DNA of 64,000 nt. Source: GCA-2705995 sp048267965. GTDB taxonomy: Bacteria > Bacteroidota > Bacteroidia > Flavobacteriales_G > Salibacteraceae. The translations under genes and the position numbers were made by a program. This document shows, one piece after another, positions 45,545 to 53,641 of this stretch. Positions within the stretch are counted from its first letter, which is position 1. The number at the start of each line of letters is the position of its first letter. The stretch covers positions 62,001 through 126,000 of the forward strand of contig JBLWWK010000006.1 of the NCBI GenBank assembly GCA_048267965.1, in the 5' to 3' direction. The notes under the pieces were generated by a model that was not told where the DNA came from, ran no database searches, and saw only the letters and a program-made list of their open reading frames with translations.

Positions 45545-45931
45545 ATGACAAGAAAAGAACATTTGGAATTCTGCCGAGTATGCCAAAATCGAAAAATGGA
45601 TTTACAGCAAGGATTAGTTTGTAAAATAACGGATAAACTAGCTGATTTTGATAATACCTGTCACGATTTTAATATAGACGAACTAGAAGAAGAAAGATTG
45701 CGCCTCCAACGATTAGAGATCGCAGGAGGAGTAGAAGATGGAGATCCTACAGACTTCAAAAAAAATAAGTTTAATGGACAACTTTTCATTGTTATTGGTT
45801 CACTAATATTTTTAGCTAGCATTGTACTTCCTTCTCAATTGATCATAATTCCCTCTGGATGTATAATCTATGGGGTATTTATTTATAGAAAAGGAGTTGA
45901 ACAAGAGAAAATAATGAAAGAAAAAAACTAA
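45545..45931 (+). CDS. Small cysteine-motif membrane protein
   Basis: 128 residues. The N-terminal part has spaced cysteines (FCRVCQNRKMDLQQGLVC, then NTCHDF) that could bind a metal; then come two hydrophobic segments (~77-93 and 96-112) and a charged tail. The F-C-x-x-C-x-N-R-K pattern recurs in small Bacteroidota membrane proteins whose role is not known to me. It lies between two cassette-type repeats. Confidence 0.65.
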   Translation: MTRKEHLEFCRVCQNRKMDLQQGLVCKITDKLADFDNTCHDFNIDELEEERLRLQRLEIAGGVEDGDPTDFKKNKFNGQLFIVIGSLIFLASIVLPSQLIIIPSGCIIYGVFIYRKGVEQEKIMKEKN

Positions 45932-45950
45932 ACTCTAGACCTATTACCAC

Positions 45951-46060
45951 CTACAAAACAAAGGTCTATAACTAGTAAGTTCGTTTCCCTTCTACGTTCT
46001 CACTATTTTGTAGGAACCGTCACTCGCACTAAACCACTCTGTATCAAAACAAAGACCGCT
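45951..46060 (+). repeat. Cassette-type intergenic repeat C
   Basis: TACAAAACAAAGGTCTATAA, then TTCCCTTCTACGTTCTCACT, ATTTTGTAGGAACCGTCA, and CCACTCTGTATCAAAAC. The second half matches repeat F (48229) closely, including the iterated motif GTAGGAACCGTC at 46010. Confidence 0.65.
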
Positions 46061-46072
46061 GGCAAACATTTC

Positions 46073-46945
46073 ATGAAAAGACATATTTTTATAATATTAA
46101 CTTTCCTAGTTCTTACATCCTGCAACGACATTGATGCAAAGGACAAGATTACGGGAAAGTGGAGAATTCATCGGTTATGCGCTGATGGTAGCCACTTTGA
46201 CTCTTACTTGGTTTTAGAAATACAGAAAGACACCACTAAAGAAATCACATATCCAAAGACTGGAATAAATTTCTGCCTATCAAAGCTTACGAAATCAACA
46301 GTCGTCCTACCAAACCCTTGTGTAGAGACAACATTCGATTACTCATTTTCCGATAATAGTTTGATACTAGACTCTACTTTTATTGGGTTTCGAGTTACTA
46401 AGGAAAATCCTCTTACATCGGTTGATTACTTTGCATCGTTGGAGCTTGAAATTGACTTGGCTAAAACTGAAAGCGGAAAACCTGTTGAACCCATATCAAA
46501 TTCAATAAATATACACGTTGGTCGCCAAGGTAGTTTTAAGAACAACACCTGTCCTGAGTTTGAGAAATTAAAACTTGAATTGAATAGCTTTCCTGATGAT
46601 ACTATTATTGAAAGATTTCAAATACCGAGTGACTACAAGATGAAAGTCGAGTATGAATTTGGATCGTCAGCTGACATTTTAAGACACCTCTATGCAAATT
46701 GCGATAGATTTCCAGACGATACATTCCATGTGTATTTATTCTCAGACAAAGATGTTCCACGACAATTAATTGACTCAATTGTAAACTTAACCTACTCAAA
46801 TCGTCCAAACGTGAAATTATATCAAGCATTCATGTCAACAGACAACCAAAGAATTGTATTTAAAGAAAAAAAACGTTTACCAACAAAACCTCTACGCAAT
46901 GCCCTTCGGGACACTGCGCACAGCCAAACCGTTGTAAGCATTTAA
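46073..46945 (+). CDS. Lipoprotein of unknown function
   Basis: 290 residues with a lipobox (VLTSC, Cys17). The N-terminal half (KITGKWRIHRLCADGSHFDS) looks lipocalin-like, as in many small Bacteroidota lipoproteins. The second half has no recognised motif. The last ~18 residues (PLRNALRDTAHSQTVVSI) are encoded by a G+C-richer stretch (CGCAATGCCCTTCGGGACAC...) that looks like intergenic repeat DNA read as protein. The true stop was probably lost or replaced. Confidence 0.6.
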   Translation: MKRHIFIILTFLVLTSCNDIDAKDKITGKWRIHRLCADGSHFDSYLVLEIQKDTTKEITYPKTGINFCLSKLTKSTVVLPNPCVETTFDYSFSDNSLILDSTFIGFRVTKENPLTSVDYFASLELEIDLAKTESGKPVEPISNSINIHVGRQGSFKNNTCPEFEKLKLELNSFPDDTIIERFQIPSDYKMKVEYEFGSSADILRHLYANCDRFPDDTFHVYLFSDKDVPRQLIDSIVNLTYSNRPNVKLYQAFMSTDNQRIVFKEKKRLPTKPLRNALRDTAHSQTVVSI

Positions 46946-46989
46946 AACCAGCAATCTTGCCTGAACTTAATCATATGATTTGAGATAAT

Positions 46990-47739
46990 ATGACAAATAA
47001 ACTCCCATGGATAATATTAATACTAATTATTCTTAGCTCTTTTCAGTCTGATTCGTTTAAAAATAGCCAGCTTAAGTATTCTAGAGTTCGGCAAGCGTAT
47101 AAGGATAAAGAAAGCAGCATGCTAACTCTGCTTCAAGATAAACAGATTGATAAAGGTAAGTTGAAAATTTATCTACGTGCTTTTAAAAACGAGAAACAGA
47201 TTGAGTTGTGGGCTAAAAATGTTTCTGAGACAAAATATTCCTTGATTAAAACATATGATGTTTGTAACACATCTGGAAATTTAGGTCCTAAACGAAAACA
47301 AGGCGATTTGCAAATTCCTGAAGGGTTTTACCACATCGATAGATTCAACCCTTACAGCAATTTTTATCTTTCACTGGGAATTAATTACCCAAATAAATCT
47401 GACAGGATTTTAGGCGTAAAAGGCAAACTTGGTGGAGACATATTCATTCATGGAGCCTGCGTGACAATTGGATGTTTACCAATTACTGATGACCAGATAA
47501 AAGAATTGTATATATTCTGCACTGAGGCTAGAAATAATGGACAATTGAAAATACCCGTGACAATTTTCCCTTCCAAGCTGACAGAAAAAGAGTTTAAACG
47601 ACTAACAGAAAAATATAAGACAGATTCTGATAAAATTGGATTATGGACTGACCTTAAAAAAGGTTACGAAATATTTAATGAGAAAAAGCAACTCCCTTCA
47701 ATTAGATTCTTAAAATCAGGAAGACATAATGTGAATTAG
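46990..47739 (+). CDS. Murein L,D-transpeptidase (YafK/ErfK type)
   Basis: 249 residues: an N-terminal hydrophobic segment (residues 5-18) as signal or anchor, then a YkuD-type catalytic domain with H154 and C162 in IFIHGACVTIGCLP, the H-G-x-x-x-x-x-G-C signature. The T-S-G-N-L-G-P-K-R-K-Q-G-D-L-Q-I-P-E-G strand precedes it. Likely links peptidoglycan stem peptides or attaches proteins to them. Cassette-type repeat E follows 8 nt after the stop. Confidence 0.8.
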   Translation: MTNKLPWIILILIILSSFQSDSFKNSQLKYSRVRQAYKDKESSMLTLLQDKQIDKGKLKIYLRAFKNEKQIELWAKNVSETKYSLIKTYDVCNTSGNLGPKRKQGDLQIPEGFYHIDRFNPYSNFYLSLGINYPNKSDRILGVKGKLGGDIFIHGACVTIGCLPITDDQIKELYIFCTEARNNGQLKIPVTIFPSKLTEKEFKRLTEKYKTDSDKIGLWTDLKKGYEIFNEKKQLPSIRFLKSGRHNVN

Positions 47740-47746
47740 TAACTGG

Positions 47747-47835
47747 TGGCAACAATGGCTTTGGAGCATAGAGCTTACATTTCAGTTTGTCCTCTCCTTT
47801 CTGTTTCATAGCCGAGGCCGTTTGCAAGTGGGTTA
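47747..47835 (+). repeat. Cassette-type intergenic repeat E
   Basis: GTGGCAACAATGGCTTTGGA, then GCATAGAGCTTAC, TCCTCTCCTTTCTGTTTC, and ATAGCCGAGGCCGTTTG. The last block recurs in repeat J as ATAGCTGAGACCATT. Confidence 0.65.
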
Positions 47836-48228
47836 TCTCTTATCTAAAAAGACGAAAATCTCGAATAATCATCTTCTGAAAAAATTCTGAATAATAGAAT
47901 CGATAAAATGCATTCAAATTTAGTAATTACAACATTTCAATTCTAATAGTCTCTTTTTCTTTCGTTTCTACTTAATTGCAGCCTTTGGTTTTTGCTCATC
48001 TCAACTTGCATCTTCTGTTTATCTTCTATCTTCAACTCATGAGAATTTTAAAATCAAAACAGAAAACGAGATCGAGTTCCTACAGAATATATAAAATTTG
48101 AAAATTAATTTTTGGACAGTTTTCAGATAAAAAGCACTGAGAAGATTAAATTTCGATTTTTAAAGGTCTTTTGATTAGAAAAGTTAGCATTTTTCAGAGT
48201 TTGCCAGCTTTTGAATATCTTACACCGG

Positions 48229-48350
48229 ATTATAACAATGGCTAATAAGACATAGGGCTTTGGTAACTTGCCTCTCCCCTCCTGCATTCTCACTATTTTG
48301 TAGGAACCGTCAAAGAGCATTAAAACCACTCCGTATCAAAGCAAAGATTC
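48229..48350 (+). repeat. Cassette-type intergenic repeat F
   Basis: TTATAACAATGGCTAATAAG, ACATAGGGCTTTGG, CCTCTCCCCTCCTGCATTCT, CACTATTTTGTAGGAACCGT, CCACTCCGTATCAAAG. It has both the AACAATGG head and the motif-bearing tail, so it is the most complete copy. Confidence 0.75.
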
Positions 48351-48367
48351 TCACACCTATCTAAACA

Positions 48368-48856
48368 ATGAAAATTAAAAAGAGCCTACCAAAAGATTCG
48401 AAAAGGTTAACTGAACTAACCATTCGTTCTAAATCTTTTTGGGATTATAGCCCAGATCAAATCGAAAAATGTAAAGATGATTTAACCGTATCAGAAAAGT
48501 ATATTGCTGAAAAAGAAGTATATCAGTTAACGGATGCTGAAGAGGATGTGATTGGTTATTATTCCTATTACAAAATGGATGAGAACAGCATAAAATTGGA
48601 AAATCTTTTTGTTGAACCTAAGTATATTGGATGCGGATATGGAAAGATGCTAATGAACAACTTTCTTGAACGGATTAGAGCAACCAACGCTCAAAAAGTG
48701 ATATTGGATTCTGATCCAAACGCTGAAAATTTCTACAACAAAATAGGATTCGAATTAATCGGAAAGTTGGCAACCTCAATCGAAGGCAGATTTCTACCAA
48801 TTATGGAACTAAAAATACAGCCAATCACGAAAAAAAGTAATCGTAATACCGTTTAA
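48368..48856 (+). CDS. GNAT-family N-acetyltransferase
   Basis: A 162-residue GCN5-type acetyltransferase: the acetyl-CoA loop GCGYGKMLMNNFLE (~residues 97-110), preceded by the strand IKLENLFVEPKYIG and followed by VILDSDPNAENFYNKIGFE. It acetylates an unknown small molecule or protein. The start lies 18 nt after repeat F. Confidence 0.85.
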   Translation: MKIKKSLPKDSKRLTELTIRSKSFWDYSPDQIEKCKDDLTVSEKYIAEKEVYQLTDAEEDVIGYYSYYKMDENSIKLENLFVEPKYIGCGYGKMLMNNFLERIRATNAQKVILDSDPNAENFYNKIGFELIGKLATSIEGRFLPIMELKIQPITKKSNRNTV

Positions 48857-48974
48857 AAAATAACATCATCCATTTACAAATGATTTGTTTGATTTAGTTT
48901 GCTAACCTCCAAATCATAAAGCCAGAGATTGCTTTGGTGAATACCTATTCTCTCAAATTAAAAATACACAGTTT

Positions 48975-49505
48975 ATGAAAAAGATAGTTTATTACGTAGC
49001 GAGTTCTTTAGATGGATACATCGCTGGAAAGAATGACGATATCAGCCAATTTATTTTGCAAGGTGAAGGAGTTCAAAAATATCAATCTGACCTCGCTAAT
49101 TTCGGAACTGTTATAATGGGACGAAAAACATACGAATTTGGCTTTCAATACGGACTAGAACCGGGACAACCCGCCTATCCAAATATGAAACACTTCATCT
49201 TTTCCAATTCTCTCAACTTCGAAAACCTACCAGAGGCTGTAAGCATTGAAAAACTTAGCATCGATAAAGTAAATGAAATTCGACAAAATGCTAATACAGA
49301 TATTTACTTGTGTGGTGGTGGTCAATTGGCCGGTTGGTTATTAGAAAACAATCTAATTGACCAATTGAAGCTTAAATTAAATCCAATCGTGCTCGGAGAA
49401 GGAACCAAGTTGTTTGGGGATTCAAATGCCGCAGAAAAATGGGAGTTAGTAGAGAAAGAATCGTTCTCAGATGGACTTCAGATATTAACTTACAACAAGA
49501 AGTAA
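48975..49505 (+). CDS. DHFR / RibD C-terminal-like reductase
   Basis: A 176-residue protein of the dihydrofolate reductase-like / RibD C-terminal family: N-terminus KKIVYYVASSLDGYIAGKND, GTVIMGRKTYEFG, and the NADPH loop IYLCGGGQLAGWLLENNL, then L-N-P-I-V-L-G-E-G. These stand-alone proteins bind NADPH; the substrate is usually unknown. Confidence 0.85.
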   Translation: MKKIVYYVASSLDGYIAGKNDDISQFILQGEGVQKYQSDLANFGTVIMGRKTYEFGFQYGLEPGQPAYPNMKHFIFSNSLNFENLPEAVSIEKLSIDKVNEIRQNANTDIYLCGGGQLAGWLLENNLIDQLKLKLNPIVLGEGTKLFGDSNAAEKWELVEKESFSDGLQILTYNKK

Positions 49506-49638
49506 TAGAAATACACTAAACAACATAAACTCGATAATCTTGCTTATAAATAGTTCGTTTGCTTTGCTTACCCGCTTTTAGTATTTGTAAACCTGTGTTA
49601 TAAGAAAGTTGTGTGTCATTAAGAAAAACTAAGTAAAT

Positions 49639-50067
49639 ATGTTTAACTCATACGGATGGATTCAGCTCGGCATGAATCGAAAGGATTTAGATATTATGGA
49701 TGAAGAGATTCAAAACCGGTATGATAAACTTGATATTGAATTAGAAAAAAAGGTTAGACTAAAGCTTCAAGAAATTGTTGACTCGAATGAAATTTTAAAA
49801 TTCGATCTGATTGGCGGACTGAACAACTTGGAGAGTTTTCTCTCAGTTCAATTATCACGAAATCATTTTAACCCAACTTTAAGGGAATTTTATAAATGGA
49901 TAAGTCAAATTTCAGATGGAAGTCACGGGATTTTATATGAAATGGATGATGAAAGGCAAAATTTCAACCCTGATAAACCCTATAAAGTGTGGAGATTAAT
50001 TGGCGGTGAATTTGAAGAATGCGAAGAATCAACTCTTAATGAGAAATTTCATAAAGTCAATTATTAA
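49639..50067 (+). CDS. Imm7-like immunity protein
   Basis: 142 residues. The segment ISDGSHGILYEMDDE followed by KPYKVWRLIGGEFEE matches the G-L-L-Y-x-x-D-D-E ... V-W-R-L-x-x-G core of the Imm7 immunity proteins that protect against polymorphic (contact-dependent) toxins. N-terminal Y-G-W-I and an amphipathic helix also fit. No toxin gene is next to it, so it appears to be an orphan. The 209-bp repeat element follows 4 nt after the stop. Confidence 0.65.
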   Translation: MFNSYGWIQLGMNRKDLDIMDEEIQNRYDKLDIELEKKVRLKLQEIVDSNEILKFDLIGGLNNLESFLSVQLSRNHFNPTLREFYKWISQISDGSHGILYEMDDERQNFNPDKPYKVWRLIGGEFEECEESTLNEKFHKVNY

Positions 50068-50071
50068 ACGA

Positions 50072-50280
50072 ACACACAACACGGTATATAGCAAATAGGG
50101 CGTTTGGTGGTTTATGAAAGTTCAGTGCTATTTACTAACACCGCCAAATCGTTGATTTGGCTTTTAAGAATAAATAAATTAAAAACAAAATACAACGTTT
50201 TGGCTCAGAGTAAACTTGAAAAGTTATCACTTTCTACAGCCCTACTTGCCATATACTCAACGATAGTTGTAGGTGAAAAT
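50072..50280 (+). repeat. Large structured cassette-end element I
   Basis: Starts ACACAACACGGTATATAGCA, AATAGGGCGTTTGGTGG, has ACCGCCAAATCGTTGATTTG in its middle, and ends CGATAGTTGTAGGTG. The ends are imperfect inverted repeats (ACAAC / GTTGT). The head resembles the AACAATGG repeats. From memory, very similar intergenic stretches occur widely in other Flavobacteriia. The 64-codon open frame inside (50104-50298) is a by-product. Confidence 0.6.
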
Positions 50281-50299
50281 TGGGTGGCACTAATTTAAA

Positions 50300-51024
50300 A
50301 TGAAGAAACAATTGATAAATATAATTTGGATGGTGTTGTTTTCAACATCTGTTTAGGACAATCTCCCAAATCGAAAAAGCCACTTAGGTTTATTTTAGAA
50401 GTTCTTGTAGTAGACAAAAATGATTCGACATTATTAGAGAATGCTAATGTCAATGTTATAGGAACAGATTCATCTTCATTAAATGTGAAAACAGATTCTA
50501 ATGGTTTTGTATCAATTGAATTAAAACCGTTTACAAGCTATACGCTAACAATTTCTGCTGAAGGATTTTTAAATTCTAAAGGGCAAGAGACTACGATTAA
50601 TTATGAAAGAAGTACGAGGTTTCTGAAAAAATTCTTTCTTCAAGAATTGAGTACTTGCAGATTATATTATCCTACAATTGCATTTAAAGTAAACGACTTT
50701 CAAGAACCTTTTGAACCTTTATATCCCGAATTTGATCTGATTGAATCATTTTCTACTTTAATTATTGAGAATGATTATCTGTCTTTTACTATTCGAGGAT
50801 TTCAAGAAGAAAATGAAATTCATGGAATCGCTTTAAAGCGAGTTGAATACTTTTATCGAGAATTAATTGATCGAGGAGTTCCTGAGAAGAGGTTACAAAT
50901 TATCTACGGGGACACCAAAGAATCTGCATTAGAATACGCAGGTTATCCAGAAGAAGACCAAGAACTAATTCCAAATAATCGAGTAATCATCTTCAAAACA
51001 AATTATGATAAAAACTTTCGCTAA
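50300..51024 (+). pseudogene. Secreted OmpA-like protein, frameshifted in its signal peptide
   Basis: An ATG at 50300 starts a good signal peptide (MKKQLINIIWMVLFSTSV) that hits TAG at 50354. Deleting the shift (one base missing at the T run 50352-50354) would continue as L-G-Q-S-P-K-S-K-K into the long frame that reads to 51024. The body has a carboxypeptidase-regulatory-like domain (~25-90) and a C-terminal OmpA-like domain (FTIRGFQEENEIHGIALKRV, then NNRVIIF). So it is a recent frameshift, a sequencing error, or phase-variable. The stop is supplied by repeat J. Confidence 0.65.
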
Positions 51025-51143
51025 AAATGGTTATAAAACATAGGGCTTTCGGCAGGTTGGTTCGCTTCCCTTCTTTGTAGTTTGTAGGCAGTCTGTTACG
51101 AGGGTTTCTAATCTCTCCGATTCATAGCTGAGACCATTACCCA
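51010..51143 (+). repeat. Cassette-type intergenic repeat J
   Basis: AAAACTTTCGCTAAAAATGG, then TTATAAAACATAGGGCTTTC, GGCAGGTTGGTTCGCTTCCC, and TTCATAGCTGAGACCATT. It begins inside the last codons of the upstream gene and provides its stop. Confidence 0.75.
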
Positions 51144-51212
51144 TAATTAAAACGAAAATTGTAACTTGAAATTAACTACATTCATGAACAATTGTTAATC
51201 AAAAAAAACTGA

Positions 51213-52328
51213 ATGAAACAATCCATATTGTTAATTCTATTCTTTTCTCTACATCTTGTTACAAACGGACAAAACAAGCCATTTAAGCCTAAAACAACTA
51301 ATGACGGTTGGAAAACGGATAATAAATTAGAAGACAATCCAATTATCGAAAAAATGGATAGTCTTATTTCAAATAATGAGTTTAAGAGTATCACAAGTGT
51401 TGCTATTGCATATAAAGGAAAAATTGTCTTTGAAAATTATTACAATGACAGCCATTCTGATACAAAACACAATACCCGTTCTGCTACAAAAACCATTACA
51501 GGAACTTTAATTGGAAGTTTAATTCAAGATGGTTCACTAACGTCAGTTAATGAAAAAGCATCGAAATATTCTGATGTTAAGAACCTGCAATATCCTGACG
51601 ATCGAAAAAACGAAATTACGATTGAAGATTTGCTTACCATGTCGTCTATTTTAGAATGTGATGATTGGGACGAAAACTCACGTGGACAAGAAGAAAAAAT
51701 GTATCTAATCGAAGATTGGGTTAAATTCTATTGGAATTTACCCATCAAAGGTTTTCCGGAATGGAAAACAAAACCAAAAGATTCAAAATATGGACGTAGT
51801 TTTAGTTATTGCACCGCTGGAGTGGTTGTCTTAGGCGACCTAATAGATAATTTAACTGGTTCATTAGAAAACTATGCCGAAAAGGCCTTTTTTAAAAAGT
51901 TAGGCATTACTGATTATCATTGGCAATTGACACCAACAGGTTTACCCATGACAGGTGGTGGTTTGGGATTAAGAAGTCGTGATCTTCTAAAAATCGGACA
52001 ACTTTATTTGAACGGTGGAAAATGGAATGATCATCAAATAATTTCAAAAGAATTTGTGCAACAATCTACTGAACCACACGCAGAAGTTGGAATGCTTGAT
52101 TATGAATATGGTTACTTATTTTGGCTTTCTGAATTTGGGCAAGAACAAAAAGAAAAGGCTTATTTTATGTCAGGAACAGGTGGAAATAAAGTTGTAGTTA
52201 TTCCTGAACTCGAATTAGTAGCTGTTCTCACAAGTACTTACTACGATGGCGGAATGGAATCACATAGCCAAACTACACAACTAATGAACGATTACATTGT
52301 GCCTGAAATAATGAAAATGGAAAAGTAA
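51213..52328 (+). CDS. Secreted beta-lactamase-like serine hydrolase
   Basis: 371 residues with a signal peptide (ends VTNGQ). Serine beta-lactamase / class C-type fold: S90-A-T-K93 is the S-x-x-K motif, Y199-C-T the variant Y-x-N motif, and FMSGTGGNKVVVIPELE the late H/S-G-x-type strand. Relatives include esterases, 6-aminohexanoate-dimer hydrolases and penicillin-binding-like proteins. The lack of Asn in the second motif suggests an esterase or amidase and not an antibiotic resistance enzyme. Confidence 0.8.
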   Translation: MKQSILLILFFSLHLVTNGQNKPFKPKTTNDGWKTDNKLEDNPIIEKMDSLISNNEFKSITSVAIAYKGKIVFENYYNDSHSDTKHNTRSATKTITGTLIGSLIQDGSLTSVNEKASKYSDVKNLQYPDDRKNEITIEDLLTMSSILECDDWDENSRGQEEKMYLIEDWVKFYWNLPIKGFPEWKTKPKDSKYGRSFSYCTAGVVVLGDLIDNLTGSLENYAEKAFFKKLGITDYHWQLTPTGLPMTGGGLGLRSRDLLKIGQLYLNGGKWNDHQIISKEFVQQSTEPHAEVGMLDYEYGYLFWLSEFGQEQKEKAYFMSGTGGNKVVVIPELELVAVLTSTYYDGGMESHSQTTQLMNDYIVPEIMKMEK

Positions 52329-52330
52329 TG

Positions 52331-52385
52331 TGGGTAACAATGGCATAAAACAGAGATGAAAACCTACTCTTTTGTATAATCTACT
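52331..52385 (+). repeat. Cassette-type intergenic repeat K (short)
   Basis: TGGGTAACAATGGCATAAAA, CAGAGATG, only the head part is recognisable. It marks the last + strand gene of the series. The rest of the 258-bp gap has no gene but carries ATCGTGTTCCTACCGATAAA (52559-52578), a motif variant. Confidence 0.45.
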
Positions 52386-52586
52386 GTTTACTATTCATCT
52401 TATTTTTCTGTTTCTACTTTTAAATTTTGGTTTTCAGGCTACGATTACAGTATCAACCTTTGTTGCAGTACAAATCAGGTGTTAAAACATCCTGTTTCTT
52501 GCTCGTTTTTCAGTGAAATTGTTCTAAATGAATGGAAATGGATGAAAACAACGCAAAATCGTGTTCCTACCGATAAAAAAAAGACA

Positions 52587-53534
52587 TTACGACCACGAAA
52601 TAGCCACTTTGCCTTTTGTTTTCATTTGCTCAATGTAAGCAATGGCTGTAGGAACCTCATCAAAACTATACACATTTTCGATAGAAGGTTGTAGACGATT
52701 TTGCTGTTTCCATCGGGCTAATTGCTCTAAATCTGCTGGATTCGGATGGGCCGTAAACTGCGCCAATTTAAACTTGCTCAGCGCATTAGACAAAAGCACT
52801 TTCGCCATGTGAGAAAAAGTAGTGAAGCCTACCAAAACTCCTCTTTTACCCATTCGTGTGAAATCCGAATGATGTAGATTTCCATGAATATCAACTACTA
52901 AATCGTATTGTTGGGCATGCTCATGAATGTTTTCTTGATCGTAAGCCACCACCGAATGAGCTCCCAACGACTTTACAAATTCAGCGTTTTTAGCAGAACA
53001 AACGGCAGTAACCTGAGCGCCCAATAGTGCGGCAATTTGCACCGCAAAGTGCCCCACGCCACCCGAAGAACCATTGATTAAAACCGATTCGTTTTTCGAT
53101 AGATTTCCGTGAGTGAGTATGGCCTGATAGGCGGTTAACCCAGCAATGGGCAAACAGGCAAAATCGATCCATTTTGCGGCTGTTGGCATCTGAGCACAAA
53201 CCGACTCATCTACGGCTATATACTCGGCAAACGCACCGCCTTTGAGTGATTCTCCGAACACATAATCTCCTTTCTGAAAGCGAGTTACCTCAGCCCCTAC
53301 CTCCACTACTTCGCCAGCGAAATCGCATCCTAAAATGGGTTGTTTAGGACGGAATAATCCGAACGCTAAACGCGCCATAAATGGTTGTCCGCGCATGATG
53401 TGCCAATCGGCCGGATTTACAGAATTAGCCTCTACTTTCACCAAGATTTGACGAGAAGTAATCGTAGGAATTTCTTGCTCTTGAATGGAAAGAACACTGG
53501 GTCCTCCGTATTTCGAATGGGTAATCGCTTTCAC
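52587..53534 (-). CDS. NADP-dependent zinc-type alcohol dehydrogenase-like oxidoreductase
   Basis: A 315-residue quinone-oxidoreductase / enoyl-reductase-like MDR protein. N-terminal GroES-like domain (VKVEANSVNPADWHIMRGQP, G-C-D-F-A-G-E-V), then the Rossmann domain with INGSSGGVGHFAVQIA and CSAKNAEFVKSLGAH. Zinc-binding cysteines are absent, so it is of the zinc-free type. Substrate unknown, probably a reactive carbonyl or quinone. Confidence 0.88.
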   Translation of the reverse strand: MKAITHSKYGGPSVLSIQEQEIPTITSRQILVKVEANSVNPADWHIMRGQPFMARLAFGLFRPKQPILGCDFAGEVVEVGAEVTRFQKGDYVFGESLKGGAFAEYIAVDESVCAQMPTAAKWIDFACLPIAGLTAYQAILTHGNLSKNESVLINGSSGGVGHFAVQIAALLGAQVTAVCSAKNAEFVKSLGAHSVVAYDQENIHEHAQQYDLVVDIHGNLHHSDFTRMGKRGVLVGFTTFSHMAKVLLSNALSKFKLAQFTAHPNPADLEQLARWKQQNRLQPSIENVYSFDEVPTAIAYIEQMKTKGKVAISWS

Positions 53535-53641
53535 AGTTTCGTATTCAATTTGTTCGGTGCAAACTTCTCAAGATTTTAGAAGAATTGAATCTGAAAGTAC
53601 ACGAAAGAATGGAAAACTTGACCAACCGTTCTGTGAGTAGA

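Larger units (their letters stand above)
47740..48367. repeat. 628-bp gene-free stretch with repeats E and F
   Basis: Begins with repeat E (47747-47835) and ends with repeat F (48229-48350). The ~390 bp between have no supported gene. They include a variant motif (GATCGAGTTCCTACAG, 48069-48084) and AT-rich DNA that looks like a decayed cassette. Confidence 0.5.

Noticed and set aside
50104..50298. 64-residue frame between the Imm7-like gene and the next
   Set aside because: It lies wholly inside structured repeat I and looks like a by-product of it.
51213..52328. True beta-lactamase (resistance gene)
   Set aside because: The Y-x-N motif is Y-C-T, so antibiotic hydrolysis is unlikely; called a beta-lactamase-like hydrolase only.
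43823..52385. Classical class-type integron
   Set aside because: No integrase gene and no strict RYYYAAC/GTTRRRY cores are visible; only an integron-like layout is claimed.
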